From Chryseobacterium mulctrae (lineage in GTDB: Bacteria > Bacteroidota > Bacteroidia > Flavobacteriales > Weeksellaceae), in the NCBI RefSeq assembly GCF_006175945.1, contig NZ_VAJL01000001.1, forward strand, positions 2,170,001 through 2,234,000: a stretch of 64,000 nt of DNA. Reading direction: 5' to 3'. Shown piece after piece: positions 17,678 to 26,756 of this stretch. How positions within the stretch are numbered: the stretch's first letter is position 1; the number at the start of each line of letters is the position of its first letter. A program made the translations under genes and the position numbers. The notes beneath the pieces were generated by a model. It ran no database searches. It was given only the letters and a program-made list of their open reading frames with translations, and was not told where the DNA came from.

Positions 17678-18514
17678 TTAGATTTCTTTTACTATCTCTT
17701 TCCCTTCTCTTCTACTCCATTCACTCCACGAACCAACGTATAAATTTGGAATTTCAAATCCGGCATAAGCAAGCGCCAAAATTGTGTGACAAGCAGTAAC
17801 TCCTGAACCACAATGAATGATTAATTTTTCAGGTTTATTTTCTAATAATTTTTGATATTTTTCTTTTAAAATTTCAGGTTTTAAAAAGTTTCCGTTTTCA
17901 TCTAAATTTTCAGAAAAAGGAATATTGATCGCTCCCGGAATATGACCTGCAACTAAATCGATTGGTTCAGACTCACCTTTATAACGATAAGCGTCTCTTA
18001 CATCAATTATAGTTGAAGACTCGTTTGTTAATTCATTTTCAACATCTTCCAGACTTGAAACAAGCAGAAGCCAATGTTTTTTTGTAATGATTTCAGATTT
18101 CTCAAAAACTTCTTCTTCCGATGAAAACTCAAGATCTTCTTTTTCGACCGCCTGAATTCCGCCATCTAAAACCTGAACATTTTTCAGTCCAAAAGATCTC
18201 AACATCCACCAAGTTCTAGCTGCAGCATTTGCTCCGTTTTTATCATCATAAATAATGATATTAGAATCTTCTGAAATTCCTAAGCGGGAAACGATTTTGG
18301 CAAACTTTTGAATGTCGGGCAAAGGATGCCTTCCTCCAAAAGCTGCATTTTCATTCGTTTCAGCTAAATCTTTTTCTAAATCTACGAATCTTGCATTTTT
18401 GAGGTGTTGATTCAGATAGTTTTGATAACTGTCTTTTCCGGTTCGTACATCAAGAATAATAAGTTTTTCAGCAGAAAGTTCTTTTAATTGTTTTGGTGAA
18501 ATTATAGGAAGCAT
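17678..18514 (-). CDS. sseA: Thiosulfate/3-mercaptopyruvate sulfurtransferase (two rhodanese domains)
   Basis: The 278-residue protein has two rhodanese domains in the order inactive then active. The catalytic Cys lies in IIHCGSGVTACH near residue 237; the CGSGVT loop is typical of 3-mercaptopyruvate sulfurtransferase rather than thiosulfate rhodanese (CRKGVT). The N-terminal domain has LDVRTG and GGRHPLPD motifs. It would move sulfane sulfur from 3-mercaptopyruvate to a thiol acceptor, in the cytoplasm. The gene is single and followed on its 3' side by the palindromic repeat at 17593-17661. Confidence 0.88.
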   Translation of the reverse strand: MLPIISPKQLKELSAEKLIILDVRTGKDSYQNYLNQHLKNARFVDLEKDLAETNENAAFGGRHPLPDIQKFAKIVSRLGISEDSNIIIYDDKNGANAAARTWWMLRSFGLKNVQVLDGGIQAVEKEDLEFSSEEEVFEKSEIITKKHWLLLVSSLEDVENELTNESSTIIDVRDAYRYKGESEPIDLVAGHIPGAINIPFSENLDENGNFLKPEILKEKYQKLLENKPEKLIIHCGSGVTACHTILALAYAGFEIPNLYVGSWSEWSRREGKEIVKEI

Positions 18515-18668
18515 GGATGTTTATTTTAATTTAAATTTTTCTCGCAGATTTTGCTGATTACGCAGATTAATTTACGTAAATCTAGCTTAAGCAGTAAAAA
18601 TAAACCACTTATTGTGAAGTTGTTATGCATTTAATGCAAAGATTGATTTTTGCAAATCTTATTTTAAA

Positions 18669-18753
18669 GAGCAAAGATGAATCAATAAATTGATTTTATG
18701 AAGCTCTCGTTTTATTCAAGCTTCATCAGCGACTTTGTCGCCATTCTTTGCTC
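18669..18753. repeat. Nested inverted-repeat element in a gene-free gap
   Basis: The gap 18515-18903 has no gene. It holds GAGCAAAGA (18669-18677) paired with TCTTTGCTC (18745-18753), an inner pair ATGAAGCT (18698-18705) and AGCTTCAT (18719-18726), and a tight hairpin GCGACTTTGTCGC (18729-18741). Near 18541-18569 is a CGCAGATT-rich tract like one near 37650. The nested hairpins suggest a REP- or MITE-like element. I see no coding frame. Confidence 0.6.
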
Positions 18754-18876
18754 CTTAAGATAATAGCTTAATACTTAAAATCTTTGCGTCATAAAAAATC
18801 TCGCTCAATTTCTTATTCCAAACTCAGTTCAATTTAGGTTTCCAATCTGCAAAAATCTATTAAAGCTAAAAATAAA

Positions 18877-18900
18877 AAACCGCAGAAATTTCTGCGGTTT
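18877..18900 (-). terminator. Terminator after the OsmC-family gene
   Basis: AAACCGCAGAAA and TTTCTGCGGTTT form a 24-base perfect palindrome directly after the OsmC stop codon. Read on the minus strand it is followed by a T-rich run (plus-strand A-run 18871-18880). Confidence 0.85.
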
Positions 18901-18903
18901 TGT

Positions 18904-19305
18904 TTATTGATAAATAAAAATCATTGTCTGTACAAGTTCCGGATGAAGGCTTTTTGCAACCGGACAATTATGAGCGGTTTCCTCAATAAAAGCTTTTTCT
19001 TCATCAGAATATTGATTTGAAAAAACAAAATTACAAACAATCTCACCAATTCTTCTTGGCTCGGTTTTCATAATTTTCTGAAGCGTACAGTAAGCTCCGT
19101 CAATATTTATATTTTTGTTTTTACCCAAAATCGCAATGGTTGTCAGTGCGCATTCTGCCAAAGAAGTTGCACACAAATCGGTTGGCGAAAATTTTTCACC
19201 TTTTCCGTGATTGTCTGTTGGCGCATCACTTTCTATGATGGTTCCAGATTGTAAATGTTCCGCTGAACACCTTAAACCTCCTATGTATGTTATTTTTGAT
19301 GTCAT
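18904..19305 (-). CDS. OsmC-family protein
   Basis: The 133-residue protein fits the OsmC/Ohr fold. The first conserved Cys lies in the helix DLCATSLAECAL near residue 48 and the second in NCPVAKSLHPEL near residue 115; OsmC/Ohr proteins use such a Cys pair to reduce organic hydroperoxides. It is closer to YhfA-type OsmC proteins than to Ohr, but I cannot separate them with certainty. It lies 37 bases after the HMG-CoA lyase gene and may share its transcript. Confidence 0.85.
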   Translation of the reverse strand: MTSKITYIGGLRCSAEHLQSGTIIESDAPTDNHGKGEKFSPTDLCATSLAECALTTIAILGKNKNINIDGAYCTLQKIMKTEPRRIGEIVCNFVFSNQYSDEEKAFIEETAHNCPVAKSLHPELVQTMIFIYQ

Positions 19306-19342
19306 ATTATTTATTTAAAAAATAAAAGAGACGATCTCTCTC

Positions 19343-20191
19343 TCAAAAATGAAAAATATCTTTCGCTCTGTTATAAGAACTTTCGAAATTTAATAAATTC
19401 AATTTATGTTCCGCTTTTTCAACACTCATAAAATTGATTACTTGTTCTGTTGGCATATTTCCTACCAAATCATCTTTTGCCATCGGACAACCGCCAATTC
19501 CTTTGATGGCAGAATCATATCTTCGGCAACCTTTATCATAAGCTGCTTTTAGTTTAGAATAAGAATCTTCGTAACGGTTATGAAAATGTGCTCCGAAATC
19601 TATTTCAGGATATTTTGACGGAATTTTTTCGAATAATAAAGCAATAGTTTCCGGCGTTGCTACTCCAGTTGTGTCTGAAAGAAGGATATTTTTAATTCCG
19701 ATTTCGGAAAATCTTTTCGCCCAAAAATCTACGTCTTCCCATTTCCACATTTCACCATACGGGTTTCCAAATGCCATTGAAAAGTAAATATTCAGCTCTT
19801 TGCCTTCAGTTTTTGTGAGTTCGACCATCTTTACAATATCATCAAAAGCTTCCTCCTGATTTTTATTGGTATTTCTGTGCTGAAAAGTTTCAGAAATAGA
19901 AAACGGAAAACCCAAAACATCTACAGACTGATGCTTCAAAGCTTTTTCAGCACCTCTATAATTTGCAATAATTGCAGAAACTTTGGTATTAGACAAAGAT
20001 TTATCGATATTCTCGGCAACCTCAGCAGAATCTGCCATTTGCGGAATTGCTTTCGGAGAGACAAAACTCAGGCAATCAAGCACATCAAAACCTACTTCCA
20101 TCAGTGAATTAATGTAATCTATTTTTTTATCGGTCGGGATAAACTCATCCCAACCCTGCATCGCATCTCTAGGGCATTCTGTAAGAAACAT
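19343..20191 (-). CDS. Hydroxymethylglutaryl-CoA lyase
   Basis: The 282-residue TIM-barrel enzyme (HMGL-like, PF00682) starts with the substrate-binding ECPRDAMQGW. It carries the signature GIGGCPMAKDDLVGNMPTE around residues 235-253, where the Cys in GGCP is the catalytic one, and the metal ligands HFHNR near residue 204. The reaction cleaves 3-hydroxy-3-methylglutaryl-CoA to acetoacetate and acetyl-CoA at the end of leucine breakdown. Other leucine-degradation genes are not visible in this window. The gene starts near position 20191 with an AT-rich leader. Confidence 0.9.
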   Translation of the reverse strand: MFLTECPRDAMQGWDEFIPTDKKIDYINSLMEVGFDVLDCLSFVSPKAIPQMADSAEVAENIDKSLSNTKVSAIIANYRGAEKALKHQSVDVLGFPFSISETFQHRNTNKNQEEAFDDIVKMVELTKTEGKELNIYFSMAFGNPYGEMWKWEDVDFWAKRFSEIGIKNILLSDTTGVATPETIALLFEKIPSKYPEIDFGAHFHNRYEDSYSKLKAAYDKGCRRYDSAIKGIGGCPMAKDDLVGNMPTEQVINFMSVEKAEHKLNLLNFESSYNRAKDIFHF

Positions 20192-20349
20192 TTTACTTTT
20201 GATTTTCTCAAATATAATAAAACTAAACTATTTAGTTCTTGCTTCCAACAAAGCTAATATTAAATTGATTATCAATAATTTATTTCCGATTTAAAATTTC
20301 AATATCATACATTCAATAACAAATAACCTGTTCTGAGCCTCAAATTTGC

Positions 20350-20357
20350 TAACTTTG
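20350..20357 (+). promoter_or_regulatory. Possible -7 box upstream of pepT
   Basis: TAACTTTG fits TAnnTTTG and lies 20 bases before the pepT ATG. The -33 region has no exact TTG, so this is a weak call. Confidence 0.35.
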
Positions 20358-20377
20358 TTAAAATTTATAATATCAAA

Positions 20378-21625
20378 ATGAGTACAATAGAATTCAACTC
20401 GATGTGGAGAGAAAAATTACTGAACCGTTTTCTCAACTATGTAAAAATATATTCAACAAGTGATGCTGAAAGCGAAACCACCCCTTCAACCGAAAGACAA
20501 TGGGACATCGCCAATTACATCACTAAAGAACTGAAAACAATTGGTCTGGAAGATGTTTCTATTGACGCACACGGGTATATTATGGGTTATGTTCCTTCTA
20601 ATTTGGAAAACGATAATCAGCCAACCATAGGATTTATTTCTCATTATGATACTTCACCGGATTTCAATGGAGAAAACGTAAAACCTCAGGTTTGGGAAAA
20701 TTATCAGGGAGAAGATTTGATTCTGAATAAAGAAACAAACTTCACTTTATCTCCTTCAAAATTTGAAAGTTTAAAAAAATATATCGGTCAGACTGTAATT
20801 ACAACTGACGGAAATACACTTTTAGGAGCTGATGATAAGGCTGGTTGCGCTGAAATCGTAACAGCAGCAGAATATCTAATCGCTCATCCAGAAATTAAGC
20901 ATGGAAGAATTGCTGTAGGGTTTACACCAGATGAAGAAATCGGAAGAGGAGCGCATAAATTTGATGTGGCAAAATTCGGAGCTGAATTCGCTTATACAAT
21001 GGATGGCGGAGAAGTTGGAGAACTGGAATACGAAAATTTCAATGCAGCCGGAGCGGTTGTAAAAATCCACGGATTGAGCGTACACCCTGGTTATGCTTTC
21101 GGAAAAATGGTAAACGCAAGTCTTTTGGCAGCTGAATTTATTCAGTCTCTTCCAGCAAACGAAACACCTTCAACGACAAAAGGTTTTGACGGGTTTTATC
21201 ATTTGATGGATGTAACTTCTGATGTTTCAGAATGTAAACTTCAATACATTATTCGTGATCACAACGAAGAGAAATTTGAGGCTAGAAAAAAATTCATGGA
21301 AGAAAAAGTGGCAGAATTTAATCAAAAACATGGCGAAAAAACGGCTGAAGTGGAGATTAAAGAACAATACCGCAACATGAAGCAACAGTTTGAAGGCAAA
21401 ATGCACATCGTTGACCTTGCTGCAAAAGCAATGAAGGAAGCTGGAATTGAGCCTAAAATAAAAGCAATTAGAGGTGGAACAGACGGAGCACAATTATCTT
21501 ATATGGGATTGCCTTGTCCGAATATTTTTGCGGGCGGAATCAACTTCCATGGACCTTATGAGTATGTTGCTTTGGAAAGTATGGAAAAGGCGACTGAAGT
21601 TATTATTAATATTGTGAAAGCATAA
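20378..21625 (+). CDS. pepT: Peptidase T (tripeptide aminopeptidase)
   Basis: The 415-residue M20 metallopeptidase is close in length to E. coli PepT. Zinc ligands lie in SHYDTSPDF (near residue 89), GADDKAGC (near 150), PDEEIGRG (near 185), TMDGG (near 209) and GINFHGPYE (near 388). The central dimerisation domain is present and includes the HPGYAFGKM motif. It removes the N-terminal residue from tripeptides in the cytoplasm. The gene stands alone and a strong terminator follows. Confidence 0.95.
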   Translation: MSTIEFNSMWREKLLNRFLNYVKIYSTSDAESETTPSTERQWDIANYITKELKTIGLEDVSIDAHGYIMGYVPSNLENDNQPTIGFISHYDTSPDFNGENVKPQVWENYQGEDLILNKETNFTLSPSKFESLKKYIGQTVITTDGNTLLGADDKAGCAEIVTAAEYLIAHPEIKHGRIAVGFTPDEEIGRGAHKFDVAKFGAEFAYTMDGGEVGELEYENFNAAGAVVKIHGLSVHPGYAFGKMVNASLLAAEFIQSLPANETPSTTKGFDGFYHLMDVTSDVSECKLQYIIRDHNEEKFEARKKFMEEKVAEFNQKHGEKTAEVEIKEQYRNMKQQFEGKMHIVDLAAKAMKEAGIEPKIKAIRGGTDGAQLSYMGLPCPNIFAGGINFHGPYEYVALESMEKATEVIINIVKA

Positions 21626-21648
21626 ATAAATAATTTAAAATTAGATTA

Positions 21649-21683
21649 AATCCCCGTTGCATTCGTAGCGGGGATTCTTTTTT
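21649..21683 (+). terminator. Terminator after pepT
   Basis: AATCCCCG (21649-21656) pairs with CGGGGATT (21669-21676), followed by CTTTTTT. It is a strong GC stem in an AT-rich setting. Confidence 0.9.
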
Positions 21684-21789
21684 CAAATAGAACATACTTC
21701 TCGTCAAATCATGCTTACCATTCATCAAATAAAATTTCAAATCATCGCCCACCGTTGTTGTTTTGCATTAGATTTTTTAATAACATCTT

Positions 21790-22386
21790 ATGAAACAACG
21801 TTTTTTAGCATTAAGCTCATTATTTGTATGCATTACTTGTTCGGTCGAAGCCAATGCTCAACAAACATCTACCTTTCACATCGGGATCAAAGGAGGAACT
21901 AATTTTACAAAAACATCTACTGAATCTTCAGGGCTCGATGGAAAATATGGCTTGGGATATCAAGCCGGAGTGATGACGAGGGCAGATTTTAACCGTTTAT
22001 ATGTACAGGGAGAGATCTTGTTCAACAGAACAAAAACATCGTACGGAATGAAAGACGGGAGTTCTTCAAAATTAACTTGGAATTCCATTGATGTACCTAT
22101 CGTCGTTGGTTACAAAATTGTCAACAACAAAGATTTCAATATCAGGGCATTTGCGGGTGGTGTTTACAGTTATGCTTTTAATGATAATTTATCTGCAACA
22201 AAAGCTCTTCAGGAAGGATTCAAAAAATTTGATAAATTCAATGTCGGGATCACAGGAGGTGTTGGAATGGATTACAAAAACTTCACTGTTGACCTTCGTT
22301 ATGAGACAGGATTATCCAGCATCAGCAAGGAATTTAAGTCTAAACCTCATAGCTTTTCACTGGGAATCGGATATTTCCTGTTCTAA
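21790..22386 (+). CDS. Outer-membrane beta-barrel protein, PorT/OmpX-like family
   Basis: The 198-residue product has a signal peptide ending ANAQ near residue 24. The mature part is a series of alternating-pattern strands starting FHIGIKGGTNFTKTST and ending HSFSLGIGYFLF, with a C-terminal Phe, as in eight-stranded outer-membrane barrels (outer membrane protein beta-barrel domain, PF13568-like). It is upstream of a LytS/LytTR pair on the same strand, 78 bases apart, which suggests shared control, though the ligand or role is unknown. Confidence 0.8.
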   Translation: MKQRFLALSSLFVCITCSVEANAQQTSTFHIGIKGGTNFTKTSTESSGLDGKYGLGYQAGVMTRADFNRLYVQGEILFNRTKTSYGMKDGSSSKLTWNSIDVPIVVGYKIVNNKDFNIRAFAGGVYSYAFNDNLSATKALQEGFKKFDKFNVGITGGVGMDYKNFTVDLRYETGLSSISKEFKSKPHSFSLGIGYFLF

Positions 22387-22464
22387 AAACTTAAATTATC
22401 TTTACGTATTAGAAACTGCAGTTTTGCGGTTTCTAATTTTTTATAAATCTACTTTACTCAATCT

Positions 22465-23529
22465 ATGACAAAACCTTTAGTCTTAAAAAAACATATATTA
22501 ATTATCATTTTCTGGCTTGTTTTCGGGATGGCGATCTGGATGCAGATTCAGGTTGACGCCGGAATGTATAATGCCTTTCTTCAGACTTCAATTATTCTGA
22601 TAAGTTCTTTTATTTTTGCACATTTCTTAACCGACAAACTCCTTCCAAAAGCGCTGATTTCCAAAAAGATGAATCAATTTTTAGTAGAAGCCGGAATTGT
22701 AATTATTTTATTGAGTTTTATATTCTCGTTTGTTTTTGCTTATATCAATATTGATGCTCAAACACCTCTTCCGCCAAGTTTCTCGGGGCATTTGGCTGTT
22801 TTATGGAAAGGTTTTTATTTATCAATTCCTGCATCGCTACTTATAATCGGAACTGCTTGTGGAATAAGGTTTTATTTGGAACACGGAAAAATAGAACGGG
22901 ATCATATTTTATTACAACAGGCACATTTGGAAAGTCAGCTTAAACTTTTACAGGATCAGATCAATCCGCATGTGATGTTTAATGTTTTAAATCACATTCA
23001 TATTTTAATGAAAACAAATACAGAACTTGCTTCTTTTCTGTTGTTAAAATTCTCAGATATTCTACGTTATCAACTGTACCACTGCAATAAAAATCAGGTT
23101 ATGGTCAGCCAGGAAATTCAATATCTCCAAGATCTGGTGGAAGTTGAAAAATTGAGATGGGGAAATGAACTGGACGTAAAAGCCACCTGGGATATCAATA
23201 ATAAAAAAGCTTTCATTGCTCCTCTTTTGCTCGTTCCGTTTATAGAAAATGCTTTTAAATATGTTTGTCGTCTGCCCGGGCATAAAGGTTACATCATCAT
23301 TTCATGTAAAGAAAAGGACAACACACTTTTCTTTTATGTTGAAAATTCTTATTCTAACATCACTACTTACAAAAAGAAAGACGGCGCACATGGAATTGGC
23401 CTTCAAAATGTAAAAAAACGGCTAAATCTTCAATATCCGGATTCACACACATTAAAAACCGAATCTGATAATGATATCTACAAGGTTTCTTTAACTTTAA
23501 AATTATCCCAAGAAAATGACGAACAATAA
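22465..23529 (+). CDS. LytS-type sensor histidine kinase (PF06580)
   Basis: The 354-residue membrane kinase has four predicted transmembrane segments in the first 145 residues and a cytoplasmic LytS-type kinase domain. The phosphoacceptor region is LQDQINPHVMFNVLNHIHIL near residue 172, the N-box is VPFIENAFKY near residue 258 and the G-box is GIGLQNVKKRL near residue 313. It lacks PAS or HAMP domains. It overlaps the regulator gene by 14 bases, so the two are translationally coupled and act as a pair. Confidence 0.9.
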   Translation: MTKPLVLKKHILIIIFWLVFGMAIWMQIQVDAGMYNAFLQTSIILISSFIFAHFLTDKLLPKALISKKMNQFLVEAGIVIILLSFIFSFVFAYINIDAQTPLPPSFSGHLAVLWKGFYLSIPASLLIIGTACGIRFYLEHGKIERDHILLQQAHLESQLKLLQDQINPHVMFNVLNHIHILMKTNTELASFLLLKFSDILRYQLYHCNKNQVMVSQEIQYLQDLVEVEKLRWGNELDVKATWDINNKKAFIAPLLLVPFIENAFKYVCRLPGHKGYIIISCKEKDNTLFFYVENSYSNITTYKKKDGAHGIGLQNVKKRLNLQYPDSHTLKTESDNDIYKVSLTLKLSQENDEQ

Positions 23530-24253
23530 TCTTCCCAAAATGAAATGTTTAATTATAGATGATGAGCCATTAGCGAGATTTCATCTGAAAGAAATGTCCG
23601 ATCAAATTGATTTTTTAGAGGTTGTAGATACTTGTGCAACTGCCTTGGAAGCCAATTCTAAAGTGCAGGAAAAACAAATCGATCTTCTTTTTCTGGATAT
23701 TAATATGCCTTATTTAACAGGGCTAGAGTTTTTGGAGCAATTGGAAAATCCACCGTTATGCATTCTTACAACCGCTTATTCAGAATATGCTTTGGAAGGA
23801 TACAGGCTTCAGGTAGTTGATTATCTGTTGAAACCGATTGCTTTTAATCGTTTTTATCAGGCGGTTAATAAAGCACAACAACAATTCATCATATCTGAAA
23901 AAATAAAAAGGAATACACCTTTTGATGATCCTTTTTTGTATGTGCGACAGTCTGATTCTTTTATCAAAGTTTCGTGGGTAGACATTTTATTTATTGAAAG
24001 TATGCAGAATTATACGAAGCTTCATTTTAAAGATAAATCACTTGTCATTCATCAAACGATGAAAGCTATTGAAGAATCGCTTCCTGTTGAACACTTTTTC
24101 AGGATTCATAAATCATTTTTAATCAATATTACTCATATCGATATGATCTCAGGAGGACGTTTGTTTATTAATAAAATTGAGCTTCCTATATCCAGAACCC
24201 GAAAAGAAGAATTACTTAATCAGGTTGTATATAAGAAGCTCATTAGTAAATAG
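23516..24253 (+). CDS. LytTR-family response regulator
   Basis: The 245-residue protein has an N-terminal receiver domain (MKCLIIDDEP near residue 9, phosphorylatable Asp in LFLDINMPYL near residue 62, conserved Thr in TTAYSEYAL and Lys in LLKPI). It also has a C-terminal LytTR DNA-binding domain (IKVSWVDILFIESMQNY and FFRIHKSFLINITHI). The start at 23516 overlaps the kinase stop; an alternative ATG at 23540 removes eight residues. It probably controls the adjacent barrel gene, but no binding site is identified. It is convergent with the DUF6268 gene. Confidence 0.9.
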   Translation: MTNNNLPKMKCLIIDDEPLARFHLKEMSDQIDFLEVVDTCATALEANSKVQEKQIDLLFLDINMPYLTGLEFLEQLENPPLCILTTAYSEYALEGYRLQVVDYLLKPIAFNRFYQAVNKAQQQFIISEKIKRNTPFDDPFLYVRQSDSFIKVSWVDILFIESMQNYTKLHFKDKSLVIHQTMKAIEESLPVEHFFRIHKSFLINITHIDMISGGRLFINKIELPISRTRKEELLNQVVYKKLISK

Positions 24254-24254
24254 T

Positions 24255-25163
24255 TTAGGGTAAATTCCAACGCAGGGCAACTGCTACATAAAATGTGCTT
24301 GAAAATCGGGGGTCTTCGCCTTTTTTCATCTTAAAAATGCTTTTTATTTTGCGTTCGTTTTCATTGAAACTTCTCAATAAAGCTGTTCCTCCCGTTAATT
24401 TCAGGCTTACTGATTCATTGATCTTAACTTCCGGCCTTAAGCCTGCTGTGATCTGTTGATATCCCAGTAATACAGATTTTCCGTCCTTGTTTCTTTCTAT
24501 GGTCATTCCGTTTAAACCAACAACAGCTTTTAATGCAAATTTGTCCGTGAACTGATAGCCGGCTTCCATTCCTTCTGGGAAATTGATGTTAAACTTAATT
24601 TTATTGCCTGTTTTCCAATCAAAATAAATCCAGGGCATAATCATTGGAACTCCAAACGCAGTGGTCAGAACAGGCCCTAAACCAAGAGCAAGATTAGGGT
24701 TAAAGTTTTTAATAAAAAGCACTCCACCCTGTCCTAAAACATCATCAAAATCTACATTTTCAAGATCTGTATAGACACCGACAGATGCCGTCATCATCAT
24801 ATTCCATTTTCTGCCTAAAGGTCTTAAATGTTGCAAACCGACCTGAGCGTTCAGCATTTGATCAGGAAACAGCTGAGTTTCATAGTTTCTGTGAGACATT
24901 TTAGCGTAAGAACCATTGGCGAGTAAAGACCACGACTTCACTTTACCATCCTCATTTTTCTTTATTGATAATGGAATATTAAAGCTTAGATCTACCCTTT
25001 TAAAATCGCTCTTCGAATCCGTTTTCACACTATCCTCCGGACGAATATAGCTGGAGTGCAGAATATATTCTGTTTTAAGCTCCCCGGACATTCCGGTCTG
25101 TGCATTTACCCAACAACTGAAGTGGGCCAAACAATAAAAAGCAGTCAAAAGACCTTTCTTCAT
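24255..25163 (-). CDS. DUF6268-type outer-membrane barrel protein
   Basis: The 302-residue product has a signal peptide ending VNAQ near residue 22 and alternating beta strands, including YVRPEDSV-like loops and a C-terminal FYVAVALRWNLP. This is the layout of DUF6268 proteins in Bacteroidota, which are uncharacterised barrels. I make this assignment on pattern only. The gene is convergent with the LytTR regulator and only one base separates their stops, so it may be a regulated target of that system, but the evidence is only position. Confidence 0.65.
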   Translation of the reverse strand: MKKGLLTAFYCLAHFSCWVNAQTGMSGELKTEYILHSSYIRPEDSVKTDSKSDFKRVDLSFNIPLSIKKNEDGKVKSWSLLANGSYAKMSHRNYETQLFPDQMLNAQVGLQHLRPLGRKWNMMMTASVGVYTDLENVDFDDVLGQGGVLFIKNFNPNLALGLGPVLTTAFGVPMIMPWIYFDWKTGNKIKFNINFPEGMEAGYQFTDKFALKAVVGLNGMTIERNKDGKSVLLGYQQITAGLRPEVKINESVSLKLTGGTALLRSFNENERKIKSIFKMKKGEDPRFSSTFYVAVALRWNLP

Positions 25164-25306
25164 AATTAAAAAATTTATGCAAAGAGAGGTCTTCGTTTCT
25201 TTTTCACAAAAATTACTTGATTAAGTGTCGAGATGCTATGATGAGTTGGAATAATGGAAGGATGAGATAAAACTGATATTGCCTTTAATTTGTTTTCTTA
25301 TGAACT

Positions 25307-25535
25307 TTATTCTCTGGATTTTTTACATCTTTTCTCACAAACTCCAAATTTCAAAAAGTTTTTCGTCCTTTTCTTAATATCATCCGATTTTGGATTAATG
25401 ATAACATCTAAATCAGCTTCCCCATCGTCTTTACTAAAGCAAACAAAGTAAATTTTGTACCTCTTTTTTTTTCAAAAGAAAAATATCCACAGCAAACGCA
25501 CTGAAAATTCAAGTTAAAATTGTTTCTTCCATTTG
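25307..25535 (-). pseudogene. Decayed CPCC-domain (Cys-rich) protein gene
   Basis: Two reading frames on the minus strand together resemble a CPCC-type Cys-rich domain (PF14206). The first, near 25535-25470, gives NFQCVCCGYFSFEKK; the second, ending at the stop at 25307-25309, gives KIYFVCFSKDDGEADLDV and NFLKFGVCEKRCKK. The break lies in a run of nine T at 25464-25472, so a one-base indel joins them. No ATG is seen at the front, and a Cys expected in the second motif is Tyr/Phe. The gene appears inactive. The remaining gap (25164-25306) holds nothing I recognise. Confidence 0.55.
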
Positions 25536-25545
25536 TAAATATTAA

Positions 25546-25573
25546 ACAAAAAAACCACTACAAAATGCAGTGG
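25546..25573 (-). terminator. Terminator after thiL
   Basis: On the minus strand CCACT (plus-strand 25569-25573) pairs with AGTGG (25555-25559) and is followed by a T-run (plus-strand A-run 25547-25554). It lies just past the thiL stop at 25598. Confidence 0.8.
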
Positions 25574-25597
25574 CTTCACAATATTTAAAATTAAATT

Positions 25598-26662
25598 TTA
25601 ATCGTTGTACTGGTTTCCTAAAAAAGCATCCCAACCTTGTGCCGTTAAAGCAACCAATTGGTTAGAACCTCTTGCCACCATAAAATTGCCTTCTTCTTTT
25701 TCAACCGCATGACCGATAATGGTAAAATCCGGGTGATTTTTTATCTTATCAAAATCCTCTGAAGCAATCGTGAATAACAGTTCATAATCTTCACCACCGC
25801 TTAACGCTGTCATTACTGGGTTTAAATTCAATTCGTCAGCAGTTGTAATCGTTAAATTATCCATCGGAATTTTCTCTTCATACAATCTGAAACCAACTTT
25901 TGATTGGTCAGAAAGATGCAGAATTTCCGAAGCCAAACCGTCTGAAATATCGATCATTGACGTCGGTTTGATATCTAATTGTTCCAAGACACCTTTCACA
26001 TCAGTTCTTGCTTCTGGTTTTAACTGTCTCTCTAAAATATAGTCGAAACCTTCCATTTCAGGCTGCATATTTGGATCAGCTAAGAAAACAGCATGTTCTC
26101 TTTCTAAAATCTGAAGTCCCATATAAGCTCCACCTAAATCTCCGGTTACCACCAATAAATCATTTGGTTTTGCACCGCTTCTTTTGACAATATTCTCTTC
26201 ATTTTCGATTCCGACTGCGGTTATGCTCATCACTAAACCGGCATTAGAACTCGTTGTATCTCCGCCAATCAAGTCTACTTTATATTTTCCGCAAGCCGCT
26301 TGAATTCCTGAATATAATTCTTCTAAAGCTTCCACCGGAAAACGGTTTGAAACAGCCAAAGAAACCAAAATCTGGGTAGGCGTTGCATTCATTGCTGCAA
26401 TATCACTTAGATTCACAACAACAGCTTTGTAGCCTAAATGCTTCAATGGAACATATCCTAAATTGAAATGAACTCCTTCTGCCAAAACATCGGTCGTTAA
26501 AACAACCCTCTTGTTTCCGGGATTGATTACGGCAGCATCATCTCCTACTCCAAGTTCCGAAGATTCGTTGGATAATGGAAAAAATTCCGTTAAATGTTTA
26601 ATTAAACCAAACTCTCCCAGTTTTGAGATTGGCGTTAATTCTTGTTCTTTATCTTCAAACAT
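25598..26662 (-). CDS. thiL: Thiamine-monophosphate kinase
   Basis: The 354-residue protein is a full-length ThiL of the AIRS/PurM-like fold. The ELGVGDDAAVINPG motif near residue 39 binds ATP and Mg2+; LIGGDTTSS near residue 116 and LSGGEDYELLFTI near residue 287 are further signatures. It phosphorylates thiamine monophosphate to the active cofactor thiamine pyrophosphate. No other thi genes lie nearby. Its neighbour on the 5' side is a thioesterase, 88 bases upstream. Confidence 0.95.
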   Translation of the reverse strand: MFEDKEQELTPISKLGEFGLIKHLTEFFPLSNESSELGVGDDAAVINPGNKRVVLTTDVLAEGVHFNLGYVPLKHLGYKAVVVNLSDIAAMNATPTQILVSLAVSNRFPVEALEELYSGIQAACGKYKVDLIGGDTTSSNAGLVMSITAVGIENEENIVKRSGAKPNDLLVVTGDLGGAYMGLQILEREHAVFLADPNMQPEMEGFDYILERQLKPEARTDVKGVLEQLDIKPTSMIDISDGLASEILHLSDQSKVGFRLYEEKIPMDNLTITTADELNLNPVMTALSGGEDYELLFTIASEDFDKIKNHPDFTIIGHAVEKEEGNFMVARGSNQLVALTAQGWDAFLGNQYND

Positions 26663-26682
26663 AAATTTTATTATAAGTGATG

Positions 26683-26756
26683 ATTGATAAATGATAAATG
26701 ATTTTGAATACTTCTTAGGTTATCAAACATCATTTATCTCTTATCATTTATTAGTT
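26683..26756. repeat. Short AT-rich inverted repeat between thiL and the thioesterase gene
   Basis: TGATAAATGATAAATGAT (near 26686-26702) is followed by CATCATTTATCTCTTATCATTTA (26729-26751 region), partly complementary. It may be a weak hairpin or a dispersed repeat; there is no strong T-run. Confidence 0.4.
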
